Source of the DNA: Candidatus Magnetobacterium casense
GTDB taxonomy: Bacteria; Nitrospirota; Thermodesulfovibrionia; Thermodesulfovibrionales; Magnetobacteriaceae
Length of the DNA stretch: 64,000 nt
NCBI RefSeq assembly: GCF_000714715.1
Contig: NZ_JMFO01000001.1
Span: forward strand, 1 to 64,000
Direction of reading: 5' to 3'
The notes beneath the pieces were generated by a model. It did not search any database, had not been told where the DNA came from, and saw only the letters and a list, made by a program, of their open reading frames with translations. A program made the position numbers and the translations under genes. Positions within the stretch are counted from its first letter, which is position 1, and each line of letters opens with the position of its first letter. Positions 52,234 through 60,776 of this stretch are shown piece after piece.

Positions 52234-53226
52234 ATGAAGTACGACATAAGTGTAATAGGCGCAGGCAGTTGGGGGAGCGTGCTGGCCAATATGCTCGGTG
52301 AAAAGGGGCTACAGGTCATGCTCTGGAGCCTTGAGCGGGACGTTGTGGAGGGGATCAGAACCGACAGGGTCAATCACCTCTACATGCCGGGACTCAGGAT
52401 GTCGGAGAGGGTCACTCCCACGGATGACATCAGCGAGGCAGCCGGGGGCGCACCGATCTTGCTCCTTGTTGTACCGTCTCAGTTTGTAAGGGGTGTTTTG
52501 CACAATATGCTTGCCCACATGGCCAGTGATGCGATCATAGTCTCTGCCATCAAGGGGATCGAAAAGGGGACGCTACAGACCGCCTCGGAGATTATCCGGC
52601 AATACTGTCCGCATGAGAGGGCAGTGCTTTCGGGGCCGAGTTTTGCCGCCGAGGTGGCATCCGGAAAACCCACTGCCATTACCCTTGGAGTTATGGACAT
52701 CTCGCGTGGACACCACCTGCAGGAGGTCTTTAATACGGATTATTTTCGGGTCTATACGCACGATGACATGTTGGGTATAGAGCTTGGTGGGGCGTTGAAG
52801 AACGTCATTGCCATAGCAGCCGGCATCTGTGATGGCCTTGAGCTGGGTCTCAATGCGCGTGCGGCGTTGATCACGCGAGGGTTGGCTGAGATCACGCGCC
52901 TGGGGGTCAAACTCGGCGCCACTGCGCGGACGTTTTCCGGTCTCAGCGGCATGGGTGACCTCGTGCTGACCTGCACGGGGCAATTGTCCAGGAACTACAC
53001 AGTTGGCTTACAACTTGCCAGGGGTCAGACAACAGTCGAAATTGTTTCAGAGATGAACGCCGTGGCCGAGGGGGTAGAGACCTCTCACTCGGCATTTGAG
53101 CTGTCAAAGGCAGCCCGGGTGGAGATGCCAATTGTAACACAGGTATACAGGGTCATCCACGAGGGAAAAAGCCCCTCAAAGGCCGTCAACGAGTTGATGA
53201 GCCGGCAGTTGCGAAAGGAGTTTTAA
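52234..53226 (+). CDS. gpsA: glycerol-3-phosphate dehydrogenase [NAD(P)+]
   Basis: A 330-residue enzyme making sn-glycerol 3-phosphate for phospholipids. NAD(P) motif ISVIGAGSWGSVLANMLGEKG near the start, LSGPSFAAEVASGKPTAIT near 136, the catalytic region GGALKNVIAIAAGICDGLELG near 184 and TFSGLSGMGDLVLTCTG near 236. The frame is open to 52213, but ATG 52234 gives the family's normal N-terminus. No clear ribosome-binding site. Confidence 0.95.
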   Translation: MKYDISVIGAGSWGSVLANMLGEKGLQVMLWSLERDVVEGIRTDRVNHLYMPGLRMSERVTPTDDISEAAGGAPILLLVVPSQFVRGVLHNMLAHMASDAIIVSAIKGIEKGTLQTASEIIRQYCPHERAVLSGPSFAAEVASGKPTAITLGVMDISRGHHLQEVFNTDYFRVYTHDDMLGIELGGALKNVIAIAAGICDGLELGLNARAALITRGLAEITRLGVKLGATARTFSGLSGMGDLVLTCTGQLSRNYTVGLQLARGQTTVEIVSEMNAVAEGVETSHSAFELSKAARVEMPIVTQVYRVIHEGKSPSKAVNELMSRQLRKEF

Positions 53227-53230
53227 TGCC

Positions 53231-53971
53231 GTGGACAGGCATGTTATAGAACAACTGCTTGTGGCATTTAAGGAGGGCAGGTGTACCCTGGATGAGACGC
53301 TCAACAGGTTCAGGCACCTGCCATACGAGGACATCGGGTTTGCCAGGATAGACCATCACAGACAACTGGTCAGCGGCATCACGGAGGTGGTCTATGGGCA
53401 GGGCAAGGGTGTTGACGAGGTCATCGCAATAGCGCGCAGGCTCTATGACAACAGCGGCCGGGTGCTCATCACCCGCACCAGCGAAGAGGTCTTCAGTGGC
53501 CTCGCAATAGAGGGGGCACGTTTTTATCCGCAGTCACGCATTATCATGGCCGGAGTGAGCACTCAGACCAGGGGACACATACTTGTCGTCTCCGCCGGGA
53601 CATCCGACATAGCCGTGGCAGAGGAGGCCGAGTTGACGGCAACATTTCTGGGCAGCGCCTGTGGCACGGTCTTTGACATCGGCGTTGCGGGGTTGCACAG
53701 GGTCATAAGCAACATGAAATTATTTGACGAGGCGCGGGTCATCGTGGTTGTTGCCGGGATGGAGGGCGCCTTGCCTTCGGTCATCGGGGGGTTGACGTCA
53801 AAGCCGCTTGTGGCAGTGCCGACGTCCCAGGGCTATGGTACAAACCTCGGTGGTCTGACCGCACTGTTTGCCATGCTCAACTCCTGTGTACCGGGGATCG
53901 CAGTCGTGAACATCGACAACGGCTTTGGTGCCGGATGTCTCGCACACAAAATCAACATGATAGGATTATAG
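53231..53971 (+). CDS. larB: LarB-type pyridinium carboxylase (nickel-pincer cofactor synthesis)
   Basis: A 246-residue protein with the PurE-like C-terminal domain of LarB: VVSAGTSDIAVAEEAELTA, VFDIGVAGLHRV, VVVAGMEGALPSVIGGL and VPTSQGYGTNLGGLTALFAM. LarB carboxylates and hydrolyses nicotinate adenine dinucleotide as the first step to the nickel pincer nucleotide. It starts with GTG four bases after gpsA. LarC and LarE are not in this window. LarB also occurs alone in many genomes, so a link to lactate racemase is not proven. Confidence 0.9.
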   Translation: MDRHVIEQLLVAFKEGRCTLDETLNRFRHLPYEDIGFARIDHHRQLVSGITEVVYGQGKGVDEVIAIARRLYDNSGRVLITRTSEEVFSGLAIEGARFYPQSRIIMAGVSTQTRGHILVVSAGTSDIAVAEEAELTATFLGSACGTVFDIGVAGLHRVISNMKLFDEARVIVVVAGMEGALPSVIGGLTSKPLVAVPTSQGYGTNLGGLTALFAMLNSCVPGIAVVNIDNGFGAGCLAHKINMIGL

Positions 53972-53988
53972 GGAGAAAAGGTGAGAAC

Positions 53989-54525
53989 ATGACAGGATTG
54001 AAGGTGTTGTCAACAGCGGTGTTGCTGTGTCTGATTGGCGTGCCTGCTATGGCGCTGATGGTGGCCATGGAGACGGCGGATTTGACGCGTGGGGCCGACG
54101 TTGTGGTTTGCGGCAGGGTCAGTGCGGTCAAGGCGCAGTGGAGTGAGGACGGCAAGCGGATCGTCACTCGGTCAACGGTTAGCGTTGGTGAGTACGTCAA
54201 GGGTGCGGGCACATCCGTGGTTACGGTTGAGCAGTTGGGCGGTGAAGTTGATGGCGTGGGGCTGAGGGTATCGGACACGGTCTATCTCAAGGCGGGGGAT
54301 GAGGTGATCCTGTTTCTCAAGCAGCGTCAGGAGACACGTTCATCAGGGTATGATGTCGAGTTGGGTGTATACACAATTGTAGGTTCTGCCCAGGGCATCT
54401 ACGTCATAGACGGCAGCGGTAAGGCCGTCAAGGGCGGCTTCTCCCTTGCGGATGCCCCACAAGGCGTGGATTTCAGCATTGAGGTCGGCGAGCTGATCAG
54501 GAAGATCAGAAGCGTCAGGGATTAA
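53989..54525 (+). CDS. exported protein of unknown function
   Basis: A 178-residue protein with a signal peptide (LSTAVLLCLIGVPAMALMVA) and a beta-rich mature part (VVVCGRVSAVKAQWSEDG, VVTVEQLGGEVDGVGLRV, AGDEVILFLKQRQ). This pattern of 'ADVVVCGRV...VLFL' resembles small secreted beta-barrel proteins often annotated only as hypothetical. ATG 53989 is chosen with GGGAGAAAAGG upstream. It follows larB by 17 bases. Confidence 0.65.
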   Translation: MTGLKVLSTAVLLCLIGVPAMALMVAMETADLTRGADVVVCGRVSAVKAQWSEDGKRIVTRSTVSVGEYVKGAGTSVVTVEQLGGEVDGVGLRVSDTVYLKAGDEVILFLKQRQETRSSGYDVELGVYTIVGSAQGIYVIDGSGKAVKGGFSLADAPQGVDFSIEVGELIRKIRSVRD

Positions 54526-54565
54526 TCAGCAACGTAAAGAGCAATATTTTACAAACGGAGGAGAC

Positions 54566-54892
54566 ATGGACAGGTTATCGAAATATGTGTTAGTAGCGGG
54601 CTGTATGTGTATGTTTTGCGCTGGTGTTGCCTTTGCCGGTGACCCTGTGATCAATTGGCGTGAGCGCAATCAGCAACGGAGGATAGACCAGGGCGTTAAG
54701 AGCGGTCAACTCACCCCTGATGAGGCCAGGAGGCTGGAAAGACGAGAGGCAAACATCAGGCAGACCGAATCAAGAATGAAAAGCGATGGCAAATTGACAA
54801 AGCAGGAGCGTAGAAAACTGATGCGGATGGAAAACAGAACCAGCAAGAAAATCTATAACCTCAAGCACAACAATAGACGAGTTCCGGACTGA
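54566..54892 (+). CDS. exported Arg/Lys-rich helical protein
   Basis: A 108-residue protein: signal peptide VLVAGCMCMFCAGVAFAGD, then a highly charged helical region (RIDQGVKSGQLTPDEARRLE, REANIRQTESRMKSDGKLTK). The repeated GxLTxxEAxRLxxRE pattern looks like two EF-hand-like or helical-hairpin units without acidic metal ligands. This family is widespread in environmental bacteria and uncharacterised. GGAGGAG precedes the ATG. Confidence 0.65.
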   Translation: MDRLSKYVLVAGCMCMFCAGVAFAGDPVINWRERNQQRRIDQGVKSGQLTPDEARRLERREANIRQTESRMKSDGKLTKQERRKLMRMENRTSKKIYNLKHNNRRVPD

Positions 54893-54948
54893 TTAGTGGT
54901 AAACGCCGTCAAGGGAGTCAGGGGGTAATCCGCCGAAGGGCCGCCTCC

Positions 54949-55134
54949 GTGGAAGGTTCAATCTCCGGTGGCAGCTTTGATGGAGGGCTTAGTGGTATTG
55001 GCAATATCCTCCGTCACAACTACGAAAATATAGCAGCGCCAGTCATGTGGAAACTGGTGCAAGACGACCTTCCTGCACTGGAAAAAGCATGCCGTGAAGA
55101 AATGGCGTTGGAAGGCGAATCCTTTAGGCAGTAA
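54949..55134 (+). pseudogene. truncated HepT-like (DUF86/HEPN) remnant
   Basis: Sixty-one codons from a GTG. Residues GIGNILRHNYENIAAPVMWK, then LVQDDLPALEKACREE match the C-terminal helix pair of HepT RNase/toxin proteins, where the usual GMRNxLAHxY is the catalytic R-x4-H-x-Y motif. Here the Arg position is Gly and the first two thirds of the protein are missing, so it is not active. No MntA-type nucleotidyltransferase partner is nearby. It adjoins the restriction-modification gene. Confidence 0.5.
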
Positions 55135-55160
55135 GTTTATCTGTTAATCTCTCCATGCCT

Positions 55161-58100
55161 TTAAGTCTCAGGTAAAAAATCAATCCGGTCGATTTCGTTC
55201 ATGACTTTATCGGTTTCGGTCAGGGCGACGATGATGCGTTGATAGTGAAGGATGTCATCGCTGGTTAGTTTGCGGGTTTTGCGGTCTTTCAGCCATTTTT
55301 GGGCGGGTTGGTAGCCTCCGATGTAGAAATTCCATGCGGTGAGCGGCACGTTATCGAAATACTGTGCGGGATTGATCCAGACGCGACCAAGGCCGGACTT
55401 ATCCTTTGCTTCTTCCAAGCGCATAGCGACGACTTCGTGGTTGCCACTTATCGGATATGTCGTGATGAGCGTGTCCAACGCAGGGCTTTCCATCAGGTGC
55501 AGTTGTCGCAACTCCGTGCCCTTGGCGGCTAAGGCGTGGAAGGCTTTCTTGTCCTTGGGGTAGGGGATGCGCGGAAAGTCGTATTTCAGAAATTCGGCGT
55601 AACGTCGGCGATAGGCACGGCTGTGCAGCACGGCATAGATATAATCGAACAGGCTTTGCGGCTGAACGTCAGGGACGATTTTCTGAATGGCGTTGTAAGT
55701 TTTGGGGGCGAGGTTGGGAAGTCTGGAGTCGATACCGCCCTGCATATCATTATAGAGATAGAGAGGAAAAATATAGTTGATGTTGTATGCACTAAACGTT
55801 TTGTGTGCGCTTAAATTCCTTGTAAGAAAACCACCTATTTCCTCAAGAGGTTGCTTTGGGACGATAAGCGCAACATTTTCACCTGAAAGAAGATGTCTCA
55901 TAATCTCTTCACGTCCCCAGTCTACCATCTCTGGTGTGTAGTATATTGCGCGATCATCAAAGGGGCGATAGCAGATGGTCGCTATCTTGTCTGCATGATC
56001 AAAATTCTGGATTTTTTCTCTGGCTATTTCCAGTTTCCAACCGCGTGTATCACCAGACAAGTATTTCCATTCTTTTTTCCCGCCAAAAAACTCTTGCCTT
56101 ACTTGATGAATCGATTTGGCTGGATCGCAGAACGATCTTATCTTCTTGATTAATTCTTCCCGTGTAAAACCTATGACGAGTCCGTCCCGTGCTGTCACAA
56201 TGCCAGTGACGTTTGTGGAAAACAGCTCATCCAAAGCAAAACCAGCCTGATATTCAGAACCGACATCATGATTCTGTGGGATAAAGAAATAAAGCGGCTC
56301 ACGAATATCCAAAACCTTAAACGGCATTGTTGCCAGTTTACCGTTATCCAGCGCATCATATTTTATGTTACGGCTTCCCCACAATTCAGCGTAATGCACC
56401 TTTGCAAGCGGCTTGTTCTTACCTTTGTGTTGTAACTTTATCGCAACGATAATTGCAACGCCTTGCTGAATATCAAAGACATTCTTATCAGCGGAGCCGT
56501 CCGGAGTGGTTTCTTTCTTTTTGGCATTGCCGTGCAGATCGAGAATATAAATATTGTCGAATGTACTTAAGATATGCCAGCGCATTCCGCGAAAGGTCGG
56601 ATTGTCCAAATATCCGTGATTGGTGATATAGGCAAGAATCCCTTCGCCATTCTTTTCGATATAATGTTCGCCAAGACGGATAAACTGGACGTAATCGTCA
56701 TTCAGCCAGTGTTTGCGCTCGTTGAAATGAACGCCGTCCACATATTTGTAATCTTCGATTTTATTCCTGGCGATCCAACTATTCATGTTCGACGAAATGC
56801 CTTTATACGGCGGATTACCCAACGCAACCATAATCGGCATCTCGCGCTTGATGCGGCCGGCGGCGTTGGCTTCTTGCGACAACCAGTTGGCGAAGGGCAA
56901 AAGCGGGGCATTGTGGTGTTCTTCAAGGCTGTTTGTAAGATAGACGCTGAGACGTGGCGGTCTGACTGGATTGGTCGGGCGATAGTCGGTTTCGGTCAAC
57001 AGCAAATCCAACTTCATGTGGCACATGGCGTATGGGGCCATCAGCAATTCAAACCCATGCAGACGCGGCAAAAGATTTTGTTCGACATAGGCGCTCCACA
57101 TTCCCTCCTGTCCCTTGAATCGAGCGTAAACCTGTTTGACGATTTCGGCTAAAAATGTACCTGTTCCCGTAGCAACATCAAGCAACTGAATCTTGTGAAC
57201 TTCCTTGTTAACCTTGATGAATTTGCCATCCGCCTGACCATCGGCTTCTATGTTTATCTTGCTGGTATCGGCAAGGCCGTCCTTGATACCAAAATGGGTT
57301 TTCAGGACATCGTCAATAGCGCCAACTATGAAACGCACCACGGGTTCCGGCGTGTACCAGACTCCGCGCGATTTCCGCAGTTTGGGATCGTATTCCGCCA
57401 GAAAGGTTTCATAGAAATGCAGAACGGGGTCGTTCTGTCCGGTGGTTGTGCCAAAGTCTTTCAAAATCTCATGCAAATCTGCCGCTCGATACACCTCGCA
57501 AAGCGCATCGACTATCCAGACCACGCGGTCGTCAAGATCGGGGCCAGTGACGTATTGGAATAACTGCCGCAGGAACGGGTTGGATTTGGGAATGAGGGTC
57601 AGTGCATCGGAGCGTGAAAAATCTCTCACCGAGTTGTCGTGCAACCGCGCCGTAAACAGCCCATAGGCAATCGTCTGGGCGTACACGTCCGCAAACTGTG
57701 CCGCGTCCATATAGCGCACCAGCACTTCCTGGAAAGCCTTGAGTTGGTCTTTCAGGCTGCATTCCTCCGTGCTTTCGTCAGTTACGGCCTTGAAAAACAC
57801 ATCACGCATCAGGGCGGATTTACGTGCCATCATTTCGGCCAGTTTCTTCGCCGATTTGATTGTCTGCCCTTGGAACGCGGCAAAATCTGCCAGAAGGTTT
57901 TTTAGGCGCATAAAATTTTCAGGCTGAGGAACAATGCCGGATGATGTTGCCTGGGCAATGCGGATTTGTTCAACCCGCTGCCCATTCATGAAAAAGCGGA
58001 ACTCCAGATAATCGGTCAGGATGATGTTGTCGAGAGATTCCGTATAACGTTTCCATTGATCGTCGTCCTTGCTGCCGCGTTCAACACGATCCAGATCAAC

Positions 58101-58316
58101 TCCGATGTCTTTGGCTTCGATATAACCAATGTCTATCTTTCGACGAGTGAGGATATAATCCGGAGCACCACATTTTTGGCGCTTGGGTTCGTTTGTAACA
58201 TGCACATCTTTCAGCAAATGCGTCAGGAGAACTTGCAAAGCCAAACGATAACTATGTTCGGTCGCGTTTCCGGCACGGTAAAGATGGTTGATTTCGGTGA
58301 TGTATTTATCGAACAT
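55161..58316 (-). CDS. type ISP/IIG-like restriction-modification enzyme (N6-adenine methylase)
   Basis: A 1051-residue single-chain enzyme. N-terminal nuclease motif PD-x(n)-ExK: APD near 51-53 and EAK at 67-69 (GYIEAKD). Methylase motifs: DVATGTGTFLAE near 377 (SAM site) and ALGNPPYKGI near 497 (catalytic NPPY, adenine-N6). The C-terminal about 250 residues resemble the type ISP (LlaBIII-like) specificity domain. The helicase domain of true type ISP enzymes is absent, so a type IIG-like mode is more likely. Its own promoter faces the divergent MoxR gene. It would protect the cell from foreign DNA. Confidence 0.88.
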   Translation of the reverse strand: MFDKYITEINHLYRAGNATEHSYRLALQVLLTHLLKDVHVTNEPKRQKCGAPDYILTRRKIDIGYIEAKDIGVDLDRVERGSKDDDQWKRYTESLDNIILTDYLEFRFFMNGQRVEQIRIAQATSSGIVPQPENFMRLKNLLADFAAFQGQTIKSAKKLAEMMARKSALMRDVFFKAVTDESTEECSLKDQLKAFQEVLVRYMDAAQFADVYAQTIAYGLFTARLHDNSVRDFSRSDALTLIPKSNPFLRQLFQYVTGPDLDDRVVWIVDALCEVYRAADLHEILKDFGTTTGQNDPVLHFYETFLAEYDPKLRKSRGVWYTPEPVVRFIVGAIDDVLKTHFGIKDGLADTSKINIEADGQADGKFIKVNKEVHKIQLLDVATGTGTFLAEIVKQVYARFKGQEGMWSAYVEQNLLPRLHGFELLMAPYAMCHMKLDLLLTETDYRPTNPVRPPRLSVYLTNSLEEHHNAPLLPFANWLSQEANAAGRIKREMPIMVALGNPPYKGISSNMNSWIARNKIEDYKYVDGVHFNERKHWLNDDYVQFIRLGEHYIEKNGEGILAYITNHGYLDNPTFRGMRWHILSTFDNIYILDLHGNAKKKETTPDGSADKNVFDIQQGVAIIVAIKLQHKGKNKPLAKVHYAELWGSRNIKYDALDNGKLATMPFKVLDIREPLYFFIPQNHDVGSEYQAGFALDELFSTNVTGIVTARDGLVIGFTREELIKKIRSFCDPAKSIHQVRQEFFGGKKEWKYLSGDTRGWKLEIAREKIQNFDHADKIATICYRPFDDRAIYYTPEMVDWGREEIMRHLLSGENVALIVPKQPLEEIGGFLTRNLSAHKTFSAYNINYIFPLYLYNDMQGGIDSRLPNLAPKTYNAIQKIVPDVQPQSLFDYIYAVLHSRAYRRRYAEFLKYDFPRIPYPKDKKAFHALAAKGTELRQLHLMESPALDTLITTYPISGNHEVVAMRLEEAKDKSGLGRVWINPAQYFDNVPLTAWNFYIGGYQPAQKWLKDRKTRKLTSDDILHYQRIIVALTETDKVMNEIDRIDFLPET

Positions 58317-58446
58317 TACGGATTGCCTTCCATAGTGGCAGACAACGTTTCTCTTATCTTTTCAAACATCCAGATATCCCTCTTTGCATAAACAATCTCA
58401 CTTATGATAACATTACGGAATGATTTCACACAATAGTTAGAAAAAA

Positions 58447-59409
58447 ATGCACACTAAACATACCATAAACAACCTTGCCGAGGTATCGGATATCGTTGCA
58501 CGTCTGCGTGACAACCTCAACAGCGTCATCACGGAACAGACGGCAACGATACGGAAATTGATAGCGGCCTTCTGTGCCGGTGGACACGTCCTGATTGAGG
58601 ACTTCCCGGGCACGGGCAAGACCATGCTGGCAAAGGCGTTTGCAAAGACCATCCATGCCGATTTTAAGCGCATACAGTTCACGCCGGACCTCTTGCCCTC
58701 TGACATCGTGGGCATATCCATGTTTGATCCGGAGGTCAAGCGGTTTTCGTTTCGCAGGGGGCCGGTCTTTACAAACATACTGCTTGCCGACGAGATCAAC
58801 CGTGCCTCACCCCGAACGCAATCGGCATTGCTGGAGTGCATGGGCGAACAACAGGTCACCGTCGATGAACGCTCATATCCGCTGGCTGACCCGTTCTTCG
58901 TCCTGGCCACACAGAACCCCGTCGAGTTTCATGGCACCTATCCGCTGCCGGAGGCCCTGCTGGACCGCTTCACGATGAAGTTGACCCTGGGATACGTCTC
59001 CGCCGAAAGAGAGACCGACATCCTGACCGCACAACTGCACTCACACCCGCTTACTGCCATAGAGCCATGCGTCTCCGTAAGCGAAGCCAAGACCATCCAG
59101 GAGGCCGCAAGGAAGGTCTACATCAGCCGTGAGCTGTGCAAGTACATCGTTGATATCACACACCACAGCAGGGGCGGCAAAAACGTTAAACTCGGTGCCG
59201 GCCCCAGGGCATCCCTAGCACTGATGAGCGTCAGCCGTGCACTTGCCCTCTGCGATGGCAGCGATTTCGTTACCCCGGAGCACATCAGGGAAGTGGCCGT
59301 GCCCGTGGTGGCCCATCGCATCGCACTGGACCCTCATGCCGTCTTTGAGGGCGCCAGCTCACAAGACATCGTCAAAGACATCCTCAGAACGGTTCCCTGT
59401 CCGGCCTGA
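58447..59409 (+). CDS. MoxR-family AAA+ ATPase
   Basis: A 320-residue MoxR protein: Walker A DFPGTGKTMLAKA near 54-66, Walker B LLADEINRASPRTQSALLE, the MoxR motif VDERSYPLADPFFVLATQNP, sensor 2 region GPRASLALMSVSRALALCDG. MoxR proteins act as chaperones for vWA or DUF58 partners, and here the DUF58 gene overlaps its stop by one base. Confidence 0.93.
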   Translation: MHTKHTINNLAEVSDIVARLRDNLNSVITEQTATIRKLIAAFCAGGHVLIEDFPGTGKTMLAKAFAKTIHADFKRIQFTPDLLPSDIVGISMFDPEVKRFSFRRGPVFTNILLADEINRASPRTQSALLECMGEQQVTVDERSYPLADPFFVLATQNPVEFHGTYPLPEALLDRFTMKLTLGYVSAERETDILTAQLHSHPLTAIEPCVSVSEAKTIQEAARKVYISRELCKYIVDITHHSRGGKNVKLGAGPRASLALMSVSRALALCDGSDFVTPEHIREVAVPVVAHRIALDPHAVFEGASSQDIVKDILRTVPCPA

Positions 59410-60776
59410 TGCCTCGCAGGCGCTTCACAATGGGTCGATCCCGCTTGTTGTATTACCTTCAATGGTATCTGTCCGGCCTTATCTTCAGGATAAACACACG
59501 ATTTACAACCGCCGGTAAGTTTGCCGTAGTGGTGATGATTTTTACCGGTCTGCTGGGAATAGATGTCCGTCATATGGTGACATATGAGATATTTACGTTC
59601 CTGTTTGTGATGATTGTCTCTTCGATGCTCTATGCCATGCGGTTCAGTCTCACGGTCAGGGTTGCCAGGACGCTGCCTCCACACGTAAGCACTCAGGCCG
59701 AATTTTCTTACAAACTGTTGATCGAGTTCGCCCCGTCAACGAAGAAGAAACAACAGAGAGGACTTGAGGTTGTCGATATCCTTGAAGACCCCAGGCCAAC
59801 GCTCAGGGAATTCCTGGACTCCGACGGCGGGGAACGTTCCCCGTGGCGGCAGTGCGTTGACAGGACAGCGGCGGTTACGGTGACCACTCCCGTTGTCATT
59901 GCCCATGATACGGGGGCAGGCAGCGAGGCCACGTTGACCATTACGCCACAACGACGTGGAAAGATCGTCTTTAAGGCCGTGTTGATAGTGCGTAAGGACC
60001 CCCTGGGGTTGTTCAGGGCTGTTATCAGGATCCCCCTGGAGCAGTCTCTTATCGTGCTTCCGCAGCGATATGCGATGCCCGATATCTACCTCTCCGGCGG
60101 ACGGATGCACAACCAGGGGGGCGTTACCATGGCCATGTCCGTCGGGGAATCGGGGGAGTTCTACGCGATGCGCGACTACGCTCCAGGGGACCCCATACGC
60201 ATCATCGACTGGAAGAGCTGGGCCAAGACCAACAAGCCGGTCGTCAGGAAGTATCAGGAGGAGTTCTTCAGCAGACATGCACTGGTCATGGACACTTTTG
60301 GGGAAAAAGGGCTATCACTCGATGACGTCTTTGAGGTCTGCATTAGCATTGCTGCATCGTTGATCGTCTCCATCAACGACCAAGACTCACTGCTGGACCT
60401 CATCTTCGTGGAAAACAACGTCTACTGCTTTACCACAGGCAGGGGGCTGACCCAGAGGGTTGACGCCCTGGAGTTGCTGGCCGGTGTAAGGCTGACAAAA
60501 GACAAGGGATTCGATGTACTTGCAAACAGCGTCAAAAAGAGACTGGCAATAACCAGCAGCCTGATCTGCGTCTTTATCCGGTACGATAGCGCCAGAAAGC
60601 AACTAATAGACTACCTCCTGGCCAGCGGTTTGCCGCTGAGGGTCATCATGCTCTGCGACAAAACAGACGTCATAGAGGAACTGATGCAACCGCCATACAG
60701 CTCCGTGGTAACCATCATCGGGACGTCTGACGTCCAGGAGGGCCTGCGGAGGCTGACGGGGGGACGATGGGGATGA
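59409..60776 (+). CDS. DUF58 domain membrane protein
   Basis: A 455-residue protein: two hydrophobic segments (about 34-52 and 58-76), a beta-rich middle and the DUF58 core MRDYAPGDPIRIIDWKSWAK near 255-275, with a vWA-like end (ALVMDTFGEKG). It works with the MoxR ATPase upstream and the transglutaminase downstream, whose gene starts ten bases inside this one. The start ATG at 59409 overlaps the MoxR stop. Confidence 0.9.
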   Translation: MPRRRFTMGRSRLLYYLQWYLSGLIFRINTRFTTAGKFAVVVMIFTGLLGIDVRHMVTYEIFTFLFVMIVSSMLYAMRFSLTVRVARTLPPHVSTQAEFSYKLLIEFAPSTKKKQQRGLEVVDILEDPRPTLREFLDSDGGERSPWRQCVDRTAAVTVTTPVVIAHDTGAGSEATLTITPQRRGKIVFKAVLIVRKDPLGLFRAVIRIPLEQSLIVLPQRYAMPDIYLSGGRMHNQGGVTMAMSVGESGEFYAMRDYAPGDPIRIIDWKSWAKTNKPVVRKYQEEFFSRHALVMDTFGEKGLSLDDVFEVCISIAASLIVSINDQDSLLDLIFVENNVYCFTTGRGLTQRVDALELLAGVRLTKDKGFDVLANSVKKRLAITSSLICVFIRYDSARKQLIDYLLASGLPLRVIMLCDKTDVIEELMQPPYSSVVTIIGTSDVQEGLRRLTGGRWG

